From: Salinarimonas soli
GTDB lineage: Bacteria > Pseudomonadota > Alphaproteobacteria > Rhizobiales > Beijerinckiaceae
Length of the DNA stretch: 64,000 bases
NCBI RefSeq assembly: GCF_008386575.1
Contig: NZ_VUOA01000028.1
Span: 182,597 to 246,596, forward strand
Direction: 5' to 3'
Shown: in pieces, positions 52,060 to 61,172 of the stretch
How positions within the stretch are numbered: the first letter of the stretch is position 1
Layout of the letters: each line of letters begins with the position of its first letter
The notes under the pieces: model-generated
What the model was told of the DNA's origin: nothing
Databases searched by the model: none
Seen by the model: the letters and a program-made list of their open reading frames with translations, nothing else
Translations under genes and position numbers: made by a program

Positions 52060-54281
52060 GCCAGAAGTTCCTGCGGATCGAGGACGATGAGCACGCGGCC
52101 ATCGCCCAGGAGCGTGGTGCCCGCGATGGCCGCGGCGTCGCTGAGGAGGCCTTCCACGGGCTTGAGCATCACCTCCATCTGGCCGCCGAGCCGCTCGACC
52201 TCGAAGCCCCCGAGCTGGTCGCCCGCCGCCACGACGACGACGCTCACGTCTGGCGCCTGCGTCCCGCCGGCCGATCGCCCCAGGGCCTCGCCCAAAGCGA
52301 GGAGGGGCACGGTCCGGCCTCGGAGCACGAAGGCGCGGGCCCCGCCGACGGGGACGATCCGACTTCGAGGGACCCGGACGGTCTCCACCACCGCGTCGAG
52401 GGGGATGCCGAAGGCCTGGCCGTCCACCTCGACGGTCATGACCCGGGTGAGCATCACGCTGAAGGGCAGGAGCATGCGCAGGGTCGTGCCCACGCCCGGG
52501 CGGCTCTCGATCGCGACCCTGCCGCCCATTCGCTCCACGGCCCGGCGAACCGCGTCCATCCCGACGCCCCGCCCCGACAGGTCCGTGACGGCCGAGGCGG
52601 TCGAGAAGCCCGGGGCGAAGACGAGGTCGATCGCCCCCTCGTCGGGGAGCGCCGCGAGCGCCTCGGCCGAGAGGAGCCCCCGCCGGGCGGCCGCCGCGCG
52701 GATCGCGGCCACGTCCACGCCGCGCCCGTCGTCCTCCACCTCGACCCGCAGCTGCTCGCCCTCGCGCGCCGCCCGCAGCCGGATCGTCGCCACGGGAGGC
52801 TTGCCGAGGCGCTCGCGCTCGGCGGGCGGCTCGATCCCGTGGTCGAGGGCGTTGCGGATCCCATGCAGCAGGGGCTCGAAGAGGGCGTCCACCACCGCCT
52901 TGTCGGCCTCCGTCGCCTCGCCCTCCAGCACCAGGCGGGCGGGCTTGCCAAGCGACCCCGCGATCTCGCGCAGGAGCCGCGGGAAGCGGCCGAACACCTG
53001 GCTCAAGGGGAGAAGGCGCAGGCCCAGCACCGTCTGCTGCAGGCGGCCCACGAGCCGGTCGAGCCCGGCCTGCTGATCGGAGAGAGCCGCGGCGACGGCC
53101 ACCGGATCCCCACCCTCCCGGACCATCGCGACCACGTGGGCGAAGGCGTTCTTCGCCACGGTCAGCTCGCCCGCAAGGGTCAGGAGGGCATCGACCCGCT
53201 CCATGTCGACCCGCAGATAGCGGGCGGCGGCCTCCCCGGATGGGCCGGCGGGCTCGGGCGAGGTGTCGGCCGCGGGACGCGCCGGGGCGGCCATTTCTGC
53301 GGGAGTCTCATCCCCGCCGTCCCGCGCCCGGGCGATGGCTCGAGCAAGCGCGCTGCCCTCCCCGGCGGCGAGGCTCTCGGCGGCCGCGCGCCCCACCGCC
53401 TCCGCATCCCCCGCACGGCCGGCATGGCGCAGGACGTTCCCGGCGACCCGGCCGGCGGATGCGATCCGCCCGGCGGCTCCCTCGCCGGGGTGCCCGGCGA
53501 GGAGATCCAGCTGGGCGTCGAGGAGCGCCAGGGCAGGTTCGGACAGGGCCGACGCGGCGTCGGCTGATCGCGCGCCCGGCCGGAGCGGCCTGACCTCGGC
53601 CCCTGTGACGAGCCCCGCCACCGCGTCGGGAGGGCCGGAGAGAAGGGCGAGGAGCGTGAGGTTGCAGGCGAAGGGATCGAGCTCGGCGAGCGCGGGCCAG
53701 GGGGCGGCGGGCGCGATCTCCAGGGCGAGGAGCCCCGGCAGCCGCGAAACCCGGGCGAGCGGGTCCTCGCCCCGGAAAAAGCAATCGGGATCGGGCGCGT
53801 AGCGCAGGGCGCAGGCCGCGTCCCGCGCGGCTTCGGGGTAGCGGGCGAGGAGTTCGGCAGCCCAGTCCTCCTCCGCCACCGAGGCCTCGGGGGGCGGATC
53901 CGTGGCGGCTCCGGAGAAGCGCGCCACCAGGGTGTCCGCCTCGGCGTCCGCGGCTGCGGGCGGCACGCCGTCGGCCTGCATGGCGTCGAGCCAGCCGGTC
54001 ACCCGGTCCATGGCCTCAAGCCCGCCCGCCACGAGGGCCGGGGTAACGAGGTTCGCCCCGGACTGGAGGCGGGAGAGCACGTCCTCCAGCGCATGGAGCG
54101 CCCGGCCCATGGCGTGGAAGTCCATGATCCCTGCGGCGCCCTTCAGGGTGTGCACCGCTCGGAACGCGCTCTCGATCCGGGCGCGGTCGCCGGGCGCGGC
54201 CTCGAGCGCCAGGAAGTCGCCCGAGGCCTGATCAACGAGTTCCCGGGATTCGATGAGGAACTGCTCCAGGAACTCGTTCAC
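52056..54281 (-). CDS. cheA: Chemotaxis histidine kinase CheA
   Basis: This 741-residue kinase has one HPt domain with His44 in RAVHTLKGAAGIMDF and a region at about 150-230 (LRYAPDPDCFFRGEDPLARV) that resembles the P2-like element seen in rhizobial-type CheA. A dimerisation helix pair at about 355-415 follows. The ATPase core includes HGIRNALDHGIEPP, VEDDGRGVD and GRGVGMDAV, and a C-terminal CheW-like domain ends at the stop. The catalytic motifs are intact. GTG start at 54281 overlaps the CheY stop by 4 bp. It should phosphorylate CheY and CheB. Confidence 0.95.
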   Translation of the reverse strand: MNEFLEQFLIESRELVDQASGDFLALEAAPGDRARIESAFRAVHTLKGAAGIMDFHAMGRALHALEDVLSRLQSGANLVTPALVAGGLEAMDRVTGWLDAMQADGVPPAAADAEADTLVARFSGAATDPPPEASVAEEDWAAELLARYPEAARDAACALRYAPDPDCFFRGEDPLARVSRLPGLLALEIAPAAPWPALAELDPFACNLTLLALLSGPPDAVAGLVTGAEVRPLRPGARSADAASALSEPALALLDAQLDLLAGHPGEGAAGRIASAGRVAGNVLRHAGRAGDAEAVGRAAAESLAAGEGSALARAIARARDGGDETPAEMAAPARPAADTSPEPAGPSGEAAARYLRVDMERVDALLTLAGELTVAKNAFAHVVAMVREGGDPVAVAAALSDQQAGLDRLVGRLQQTVLGLRLLPLSQVFGRFPRLLREIAGSLGKPARLVLEGEATEADKAVVDALFEPLLHGIRNALDHGIEPPAERERLGKPPVATIRLRAAREGEQLRVEVEDDGRGVDVAAIRAAAARRGLLSAEALAALPDEGAIDLVFAPGFSTASAVTDLSGRGVGMDAVRRAVERMGGRVAIESRPGVGTTLRMLLPFSVMLTRVMTVEVDGQAFGIPLDAVVETVRVPRSRIVPVGGARAFVLRGRTVPLLALGEALGRSAGGTQAPDVSVVVVAAGDQLGGFEVERLGGQMEVMLKPVEGLLSDAAAIAGTTLLGDGRVLIVLDPQELLA

Positions 54282-54667
54282 GGCGCGTCTCCGCAGAGCA
54301 GGCCCGCATAGACCGTGAGCACGTCCTGGGGCACGGGCTTCACGAGGTAGAAGTTCGCCCCCGCCTCCCGGGCCGCCGCCCGGTCCTGGGGCCCGGCTTC
54401 CGTGGTGGTGACGAGGGCCGGGATCGAGGCGACCGGGAGGTCCTGGCGGCGGAGCACGCGCAGGAAGGTGAAGCCGTCCATCTGGGGCATGTTCACGTCG
54501 ACGACGAGCAGGTCCACGGGCGCGACGAGGAGCTTCTCCAAGGCTTCCAGGCCGTTCATCGCCTCGTCCACCGCGTAGCCCGCCCGCTCCAGGGCGTCGC
54601 GGTAATAGAGCCGCACGAGGGCGGCGTCGTCGACCACGAGAACGCGCTTCGGCTTGCCCTCAGTCAC
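54278..54667 (-). CDS. cheY: CheY-type response regulator
   Basis: This 129-residue protein is a single receiver domain: VLVVDDAALV, phosphoacceptor Asp57 in LLVVDVNMPQMDG, the Thr-rich switch ALVTTTEAG and Lys in FYLVKPV. It starts at GTG 54667, 8 bp inside the end of cheR. It lies directly before cheA and is the likely first output of the kinase. No output domain is attached, so its partner protein is unknown; no FliM-type motor gene is in the window. Confidence 0.92.
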   Translation of the reverse strand: MTEGKPKRVLVVDDAALVRLYYRDALERAGYAVDEAMNGLEALEKLLVAPVDLLVVDVNMPQMDGFTFLRVLRRQDLPVASIPALVTTTEAGPQDRAAAREAGANFYLVKPVPQDVLTVYAGLLCGDAP

Positions 54668-55511
54668 GCGAACCCTCCCGCGGCCTCTGGTAGACGATGG
54701 CGTCCGCGTGCCGGCGCACCGCGAAGAGCGGCGAGATCCGGCTCATGGACTCGGTGTGGCCGAGGCAGATGTATCCGCCCGGGACGAGAGCGTCATAGAG
54801 ATTTTCGGCGGCCAGCCGCCGGGATGCGTCGTCGAAATAGATCAGCACGTTGCGGCAGAAGACGACGTCGAAGCGCCCGTGCGCGCCCGTGCTCGCGGGC
54901 TCCACGAGGTTGACCGAGGTGAAGCGGACCGACTCTCGCAGGTCGTCGAGGATGCGCCAGCGCTCCGGGCCCGCGGGGGTGAAGTAGCGCTCCACGAGGT
55001 CGGGGGAGAGCCGCATCAGGGCGCGGCGCCCGAACAACCCGGCCTGGGCGGCCTCCAGCGCCCGGGTGTCGATGTCCGAGCCCACGATCTCCACGTCGTA
55101 GGCGTCGACCTCGGGCCAGTTCTCGAGGAGCCACAGGGCGATCGAATAGGGCTCCTCGCCCGTGGCACAGGGCACGGACCAGATCCGGATCGCCTCCCCG
55201 GGGGCTTTCGCTCGGGCGCGCTCGGGGAGGATGTCCCGGGAGAGGCAGCGGAGCTGGTGGTCCTCCCGGTAGAAGTAGGTCTCGTTGACGGTGAAGGCGT
55301 TGATGAGCTGCTCGACCTCACCCCCGGCATCGGCGCGAAGGCGCGCGAAATAGGCGGGAAAGGCCCCCTCCCCCGTCGCCCCCATGCGCTCGGTGACGCG
55401 GCGCTGCACGTAGTAGCGCTTGGCCTCGTCGAAGGCCATGCCGGTGCGCCGGTACAGGAACTCGCAGAGCTGACGCAGCTCCTCGCCCGTGAGCGGCGGG
55501 GCCTCACTCAT
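54660..55511 (-). CDS. cheR: Chemoreceptor glutamate methyltransferase CheR
   Basis: This 283-residue enzyme transfers methyl groups from S-adenosylmethionine to receptor Glu residues. The N-terminal helical domain (1-75) is followed by NETYFYRE, the SAM-binding loop WSVPCATGEEPYSIAL, DIDTRALEAAQAGLF and FCRNVLIYFD. All are typical of CheR. There is no C-terminal pentapeptide-binding loop extension or TPR. ATG 55511 overlaps the HEAT gene by 8 bp. Confidence 0.94.
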   Translation of the reverse strand: MSEAPPLTGEELRQLCEFLYRRTGMAFDEAKRYYVQRRVTERMGATGEGAFPAYFARLRADAGGEVEQLINAFTVNETYFYREDHQLRCLSRDILPERARAKAPGEAIRIWSVPCATGEEPYSIALWLLENWPEVDAYDVEIVGSDIDTRALEAAQAGLFGRRALMRLSPDLVERYFTPAGPERWRILDDLRESVRFTSVNLVEPASTGAHGRFDVVFCRNVLIYFDDASRRLAAENLYDALVPGGYICLGHTESMSRISPLFAVRRHADAIVYQRPREGSRD

Positions 55512-56127
55512 CGGGGGCGGGCGTCCGCGCCCCGATCCGCCCCGCCGCGATCCGCACCGCGAAGGGCAGGAACGGGTCACCGGGGAAGCGGCGGGCGCAC
55601 GCCTCCAGGGCGGGCAGCGCGTCCGGCCCCGCGATCTCGGCCAGCACCTCCACGGCCGCCGCGCAGACATTCGCCTCGGCGTCCGCGTCGAGGATGGGAA
55701 CGAGGAGCGCGACCGCCTCCCCCGCGGGCAGACCCCGGGCAAGGTCGCAGGCCAGGAGCCGCACGTCCGGGTCGGGGTCGGCGAGAAGGCCCGGCAGATG
55801 GGGCCCGAGCCCTCCGGGTACCACCCGCAAGGCGTCGAGCGTCCCGGCCCGCAGGTTCGCGTCGTCCGCGTGGACGTGGGGCAGGATCGCGGCGACCGCC
55901 TCCGGGGTGCCGGCCCGCGACAGGCTCGTGAGGATCGCCTCGCGCACCCGCGGGTCCGCCTCCCGCGACAGCGCCCCTGCGAGCGCCGGGACCCCGCCGG
56001 GCAGGCCGCCCGCGGCCCGGGCCGCCGCGAAGCGCTCGTCCGGCGATCCGTCGCGGAGCGCGGCGAGGGGGTCCCGGGCGGGGACGGCGTCGGGCGCGGC
56101 GGGTGAGGGCTTTCGGATCAGCGGCAC
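55504..56127 (-). CDS. HEAT-repeat protein of the chemosensory operon
   Basis: This 207-residue protein consists of about five HEAT-like helical repeats (for example SREADPRVREAILTSLSRAG and DAEANVCAAAVEVLAEIAGP). Repeats of this kind often serve as protein-binding scaffolds. The gene starts with GTG 56127, 2 nt after the cheB stop, and overlaps cheR by 8 bp, so it is an integral part of the operon. HEAT proteins are not part of the classical Che set. Its partner is unknown; the position between cheB and cheR suggests a role in receptor modification. Confidence 0.85.
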   Translation of the reverse strand: MPLIRKPSPAAPDAVPARDPLAALRDGSPDERFAAARAAGGLPGGVPALAGALSREADPRVREAILTSLSRAGTPEAVAAILPHVHADDANLRAGTLDALRVVPGGLGPHLPGLLADPDPDVRLLACDLARGLPAGEAVALLVPILDADAEANVCAAAVEVLAEIAGPDALPALEACARRFPGDPFLPFAVRIAAGRIGARTPAPDE

Positions 56128-56129
56128 GG

Positions 56130-57185
56130 TCAAACCACCCAGGCAAGGAGGCGTTCGGGGATGGCGGGGAGCGGCAGGACGTGGTCCGCGCCGTCGAGGC
56201 GGGCGAGCTCGCCGGGCATGCCCCACACCACCGCGGTCTCCGCCGATTCCGCGATCGTCCGGCCGCCCTGCGCCCGCATCTCCGCCATGGCGGGGGCGCC
56301 GTCATAGCCCATGCCGGTCATCAGGATGCCCACCAGCCGGCTCGGGGGGACGTGCTCCATCGCGCTCCTCACCAGGCGGTCGGCGCTGGGATGCCAAGGA
56401 TAGCCCGCCTGCGAGGGCACGGCCACGGCCACGAGGCCCGCCGGTCGGCGCGAGACCACGATGTCCGCGTCACCCCGGCCCACATAGGCGAAGCCCGGCT
56501 CCAGGAGCGTCGGGCGGGCGACCTCCACGACGTCGAGGGCGGTGAGCCCGTCGAGGCGCCGGGCGAGCGGGCCGGTGAAGGTGGCGGGCATGTGCTGGGC
56601 GATGAGGATCGGCCAGGGGAAGCGCTTGGGGATCGGGGCGAGCAGCGCCTCGAGGGCGGGAGGGCCGCCGGTGGAGGTGCCGACGAGCACGAGGCCCGCT
56701 CCCGGAATGGCTGGACGGGATCCCTCGGCTCTCGCCTCCGGCCGCCCGGTCCGGTGCCGGATCCGGTCGCGCAGGCGAAGGCTCGGGCGAAGCCGGGCGC
56801 CGGCGGCCGCGCGCACCTTCTTCACGAGGGTCGGGGCGAGCGCGTCGATGCGCAGCGACACCGCCCCCGTGGGCTTCGCCACGAAGTCCACCGCCCCGAG
56901 GCGCAAGGCCTCGAGCGTCGCCTCTGCGCCCTCGGCGGTGAGCGACGACACCATCACCACGGGGCACGGGCGCTCCACCATGATGCGGTCGAGGCAGGCA
57001 AGCCCGTCGAGGCCCGGCATGTGCACGTCGAGGGTGATCACGTCGGGGTGGAAGGCGTGGAGCTGCTCCAGGGCCTCCAGGCCGTTGCGGGCGAAGGCGG
57101 TCTCGATGTCGGGCTCGGCCGCGAAGATGCCGCCCAGCAGCTTTCGCAGCAGCGCGGAATCGTCGACGACCAGAACCTTGATCAC
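56130..57185 (-). CDS. cheB: Receptor methylesterase/deamidase CheB
   Basis: This 351-residue protein has a receiver domain with Asp53 in VITLDVHMPGLDG, a linker and a methylesterase domain with the catalytic triad Ser171 (VGTSTGGPP), His198 (LIAQHMP) and Asp295 (GMGYDGA). It removes methyl groups from receptors when phosphorylated by CheA. The GTG start at 57185 overlaps the cheW stop by 4 bp. Confidence 0.95.
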   Translation of the reverse strand: MIKVLVVDDSALLRKLLGGIFAAEPDIETAFARNGLEALEQLHAFHPDVITLDVHMPGLDGLACLDRIMVERPCPVVMVSSLTAEGAEATLEALRLGAVDFVAKPTGAVSLRIDALAPTLVKKVRAAAGARLRPSLRLRDRIRHRTGRPEARAEGSRPAIPGAGLVLVGTSTGGPPALEALLAPIPKRFPWPILIAQHMPATFTGPLARRLDGLTALDVVEVARPTLLEPGFAYVGRGDADIVVSRRPAGLVAVAVPSQAGYPWHPSADRLVRSAMEHVPPSRLVGILMTGMGYDGAPAMAEMRAQGGRTIAESAETAVVWGMPGELARLDGADHVLPLPAIPERLLAWVV

Positions 57186-58699
57186 GCCTCGGCCTCTCCC
57201 GCCATCGCGTCGAGGAGCCCCCGCTCGGCGCGGGTGAGGAGACCGGCGGGCTCGAGAAGGAGCACGATCCGGCCATCGCCCCCGAGCTTCACGACGCCCC
57301 GCACGAGGCCCGTCTCGCCCGCGACCTCGGGGGCGGGCTCCACGGCGTCGCCCGGGGCGAAGGTGATGCCGAGCACGGCATCGACCACGATCCCGGCCCG
57401 GTGGCGCTCGCTGCGCACCACGAGGAGGCGGCGGCGCTCGCCGGACGCCGCGGGCGGCATGTCGAACCGGCGCCGGCCGTCGATCACGGGCAGCACCTCG
57501 CCGCGCAGGTTCGTCACCCCTTCGAGGAAGGGCGGCGTGCGGGGCACCCGGGTGATGCGGTCCGGCACCCGCGCCACCTCGTCCACCGCCTCCACCGGCA
57601 CCCCGAACTCGTCCTCGCCGAGCCGGAACACCACGAAGCGGATGCCCTCGGCGTCCGCCGCGGGGCCCGCCTCGTTCCCCGACGCTTCGGCACCCGCGCC
57701 CAGCCGCTGCATCACGTCCTCCCGGAACAGGCGCTCGGGGGCGAGGACGGAGACGAGCCCCCCGTCCGGCCCGCCGCGATAGATCGACTCGATCCGGGTC
57801 TCGCCCCCGGCCCGCGCCGCGAGAACCGGCGGGATCGGCTCCATCAGGGCGGGATCGGCGGGCACGATCGCCTGCATCCGGTCCGCCACGAGGCCGACGA
57901 GGGCCCCTCGCACCACGGTGACGATCACCTTCGGGGCCGCGTCGGCGGGAGCCGCCCGGTCGAGGCCAAGGAGCCCGCGCAGGGAGATCAGGGGCAGGAG
58001 GGTGTCCCGGTGCGACGTGACGCCGAGCACCGGGGCGTCGCCCCGGGTGACGGCGACGACGGAGTCCGGGGCCGGGATGATCTCCCGCACCGCGGCGAGC
58101 GGCAGGGCGAAGCTCTGGCCCGCCACCTGGAAGGTCACGAGCCCCGGGCGCTCCCCGGAACCGTCCTCCGCCGCAACGGGAGCGGCTGCCGCTCGGGAGG
58201 CCCTCGGCGGGCGCTCCCGGCGCGGGAAGGCCGCCTCGATCAGGCCTCTCGGGTCGAGGATGCGGGTCGGCTCGGCCCCCGAGCCGTCACCGAAAGCCCC
58301 CTGCACGCGCTCGCCCTCCCGGGCCCCGAGGGCGGCCTGGCGGGTCTCGATCCGGTCGGGGGCGACAGATACGAGGGTCTCCACCCGGTCGACCACGAGG
58401 GCAACGGGCGATGCGCCCCCGAGGACGACGGCGCGCATCGCGGCCTCGTCGTCCCCCTCCCCGCCTCGCCCGAGGAGCCGGCGCAGGCTCACCACGGGGA
58501 GAACCGCCCCGCGCAGGTTCGCGAGGCCGAGAAGGCTCGCGGGAGCGAGCGGCACGCGGGCCACGGGGGGCACCCGCACGACCTCGCTCACCTCGCCCGC
58601 GGGGAGCGCGTAGCGATCGCCCTCGATGCGGACGGTGAGGAAGCGGCGCAGGTCCGCTTCGGCCTCCTGGGGGCCCGGGACGGCGAGGGCCTCAGGCAT
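57182..58699 (-). CDS. cheW: Three-domain CheW coupling protein
   Basis: This 505-residue protein consists of three CheW domains in a row (about 15-155, 185-330 and 355-500), each with the typical beta-strand pattern; [20 protein letters not shown], the equivalent in the second domain and [20 protein letters not shown] mark them. The linkers are short and basic or acidic. A normal CheW has one domain of about 150 residues. The three-domain form can bridge several receptors and kinases. It overlaps the receptor gene by 8 bp and cheB by 4 bp. Confidence 0.9.
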   Translation of the reverse strand: MPEALAVPGPQEAEADLRRFLTVRIEGDRYALPAGEVSEVVRVPPVARVPLAPASLLGLANLRGAVLPVVSLRRLLGRGGEGDDEAAMRAVVLGGASPVALVVDRVETLVSVAPDRIETRQAALGAREGERVQGAFGDGSGAEPTRILDPRGLIEAAFPRRERPPRASRAAAAPVAAEDGSGERPGLVTFQVAGQSFALPLAAVREIIPAPDSVVAVTRGDAPVLGVTSHRDTLLPLISLRGLLGLDRAAPADAAPKVIVTVVRGALVGLVADRMQAIVPADPALMEPIPPVLAARAGGETRIESIYRGGPDGGLVSVLAPERLFREDVMQRLGAGAEASGNEAGPAADAEGIRFVVFRLGEDEFGVPVEAVDEVARVPDRITRVPRTPPFLEGVTNLRGEVLPVIDGRRRFDMPPAASGERRRLLVVRSERHRAGIVVDAVLGITFAPGDAVEPAPEVAGETGLVRGVVKLGGDGRIVLLLEPAGLLTRAERGLLDAMAGEAEA

Positions 58700-60626
58700 C
58701 CTGCTGCTTCAGCTCGTCGGCGAGCGAGGCGATCTCCTCGATGGCGGCGGCGAGGTCCTCGGCGCTCTGGGCCTGCTCGGTCGCTGCGGCGGCGGCCTGC
58801 CGCGCCGCGCCGCTCGCTTCCTCCGCCGCCGCCGCGACCTGGCGGGCGCCCGCCGCCGTCTGGGTGGCGGCGTCGAGGATCGCTTGGGCACCCTGGAGGA
58901 TCAGCCGGTTGGCGGCCCCGAGCGAAGCCACGTCCGTCTCCGTCCGCTCCAGCGCGGCGAAGATCGAGGCCGCGTTCTGCAGCTCGGTCTCGGCCCAGGC
59001 CACCGTCTGGCCCATCTCGTGGCGGACGGAGGCGATCTGGTCGAGGATGCCCCGCACCGTGTCCTGCACCCGCTCGATGCTCTCCGACGCCTCCCGCGCG
59101 AGAGAGCGGATGTCGGTGGACACGAGGGCGAAGCCCCGCCCCGACGCCCCCGCCCGGGCGGCCTCCACCGAGCCGCTCACCGCGAGCATGCTGGTCTGGA
59201 CCGCCACCAGAGCGATGCCGCCCACGATCTTCTCGATGTGCCGGCCGACGCGTTCAAGCCGCCGGATCGTGTCGGTGCTCGCCCGGGTCTGGGAGAGGGT
59301 GGCGCTCACGCTCTGCACGAGGCGCTCCAGGGCCGTCCGGCTCTCCTTGAGGGCCCCCTCGACGAGCCGGACCCGGTCGTCGGCGGCCCCCGCATTGCGA
59401 AGCGCGAGGCTCGCGCTGCTCTCGATCTGGGCGAGCGCCGCGGAGGTCTGCTGGGTCGCGGCGGCCTGGAGCCCTGCGCCCCGGCTGATCTGCTCGACCG
59501 CCGCCATGATTTCGGTTGCCGCTCCCGAGAGCTCCTGGATCGTGGCCGAGAGCTCCTCCGCCGCGGCCCCGATCTGCTCCGGCACGGAGGCGTCGGCCCG
59601 GGCCGCGCCGAGGTCGTCGGTGAGGGCGGCAAGCGACCCCGCGGCGGCCTGGGCCTGATCGAGCGAGAGAGCCTGCTGGCCGATCGCCGTCTGGGCCTGG
59701 ATCGCGGCGGCCGATTGCTGCTCCGCCGCGGCGGCGACCTGCTCGGCTCCCTTGCGGGCCTCGCGGGACGCGTGCTCGGCGTCGATGGCTGCCGTAAGCG
59801 TATCCCCGCTGTCGCGGGCGATCCGCGCCATGTCGTGGCGGACGGCGTCTAGGGTCTCCACCACCGACGCCCCGGACTTGGCTTCCGCCGCCGCGGCCGC
59901 CACCGCGCCTCCGACGGCGCCCACGATGTCGCGCACGTCCCCCTGGATCGTTTCGGCGAGCCCCTGCGCCTCCTGCGCGTTCCGGTCCGAGGTCTCGGCG
60001 AGCGCCCGCACCTCGTCGGCCACCACCGCGAAGCCGCGGCCCTGGTCCCCGGCCCGCGCCGCCTCGATGGCGGCGTTGAGCGCGAGCAGGCTCGTCTGGT
60101 CGGAGATGCGGCTCACCGTGCGGGTGATCTCCCCGATGTCCTGCGCGCGCCGCTCCAGCTCCGCGATGGTCTCGATGGAGGCGCCCTGCCGCTCCGCGTT
60201 GCGGGCGATGGCGCGCACGGCGGACGTGATCTGCGCCACCGCCTCGCCCAGCACCGCCTGGCTCGCTTCCGTGCGGCGGCGCGAGGCCTCCGCCTGGGTG
60301 CGGGCGATGGCGAGGTTCTCCGCGACGCTGCCGATGGCCGCGAGCTGCTCCTGCGCCGCGCCCGCCGCCTCCTCGGCCCCGCCGGCGATCTGCTCCATGG
60401 CGCGACGCAGCTCGCCCGCCGCGAGGGAGGCCTGCGAGAGCCCGCTCGCGAGCTCCTCGGTGGCCGCCGCGAGGCGCTCGGAGAGCTTGTCCTCGGGACG
60501 CGCCGGGCCGCGCGCCACCGCCGCCTTGCCGCGGGCCGGGCCGCGCGCCTTGGGCGCGGAGGCCAGCTCGGGATCGGGCAACACGCCGCCGACGGCGGCA
60601 ATCTTCGTGGTCTTGACGAGGGCCAT
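58692..60626 (-). CDS. Cytoplasmic chemoreceptor with two signalling hubs
   Basis: This 644-residue protein has no membrane helix or recognised ligand-binding domain. Most of it is Ala-, Glu- and Gln-rich coiled coil. It contains a canonical hub, [20 protein letters not shown] with [18 protein letters not shown] (about 177-213), and a second divergent hub, [20 protein letters not shown] with [18 protein letters not shown] (about 477-513). The two are exactly 300 residues apart. It heads the chemosensory operon and presumably is its own receptor. ATG 60626 follows GAGAG. Confidence 0.9.
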   Translation of the reverse strand: MALVKTTKIAAVGGVLPDPELASAPKARGPARGKAAVARGPARPEDKLSERLAAATEELASGLSQASLAAGELRRAMEQIAGGAEEAAGAAQEQLAAIGSVAENLAIARTQAEASRRRTEASQAVLGEAVAQITSAVRAIARNAERQGASIETIAELERRAQDIGEITRTVSRISDQTSLLALNAAIEAARAGDQGRGFAVVADEVRALAETSDRNAQEAQGLAETIQGDVRDIVGAVGGAVAAAAAEAKSGASVVETLDAVRHDMARIARDSGDTLTAAIDAEHASREARKGAEQVAAAAEQQSAAAIQAQTAIGQQALSLDQAQAAAGSLAALTDDLGAARADASVPEQIGAAAEELSATIQELSGAATEIMAAVEQISRGAGLQAAATQQTSAALAQIESSASLALRNAGAADDRVRLVEGALKESRTALERLVQSVSATLSQTRASTDTIRRLERVGRHIEKIVGGIALVAVQTSMLAVSGSVEAARAGASGRGFALVSTDIRSLAREASESIERVQDTVRGILDQIASVRHEMGQTVAWAETELQNAASIFAALERTETDVASLGAANRLILQGAQAILDAATQTAAGARQVAAAAEEASGAARQAAAAATEQAQSAEDLAAAIEEIASLADELKQQDA

Positions 60627-61172
60627 CGGACTCTCAAGGCAGCGGGGCGACATTGTCGTGGGACGCGCGAAGGCCCGGTTCGGTCGGGCGGCGCGGTCGG
60701 GTCGGGGCGAGACCGTAGAGCGGAATCGGGGCGGGGCCAAGCGCCGAGGCCGCCGGTTCGCGGGGCGCCCCGGTCGGGGCCGGCTTCCGGCGGGTGAGCA
60801 AAACGGGCGGTCCTCGCCGAGATTTGCGTGCCACCGAAGGCGCTGAGCGTCCAATCGTCGACGTCCGCGTCCGGTCAGTTTTCGAGTGCCCGGTCGCGGT
60901 GATCACGGCCGGCAACGCCGTTCCCCTTGCGACACGCCCGCGCCCTCGCCGGCTCCGCCGCGGCCCGCGCGGGACAAGGACACCTGGTCCCTTGACAGCA
61001 CGCGACCGGTCGGCCCATCATCGTTTGGTCGGACCAAAAGACCGCAGCAAGCGGCGCATGGTGCGACCCCGCTTCGTTGCGAAGCGGCCGGGAGGACGGT
61101 CGAGCGATGGATCCCGCCAGGGTGGGACACGTGCGCCCGCGCCGCCCAAAACGGGGGGTGCGAGGGATTTCG
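60627..61172. other. Divergent promoter region between the che operon and aldA
   Basis: There are about 546 bp without a gene. The right half carries the aldA promoter and its operator. I see no clear sigma-54 or EcfG site for the che operon. Short reading frames on both strands have no ribosome binding site and are artefacts. Confidence 0.5.
60992..61038 (+). promoter_or_regulatory. aldA promoter with a GntR-type operator
   Basis: TTGACA (60992-60997) is a consensus -35 box; CATCAT (61016-61021) at 18 bp is a fair -10. The 15-bp perfect dyad TTTGGTC-G-GACCAAA (61024-61038) covers the expected start point, and its core fits the TGGTC-N-GACCA pattern bound by FadR/GntR-family repressors. The regulator is not in the window. 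Confidence 0.6.
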
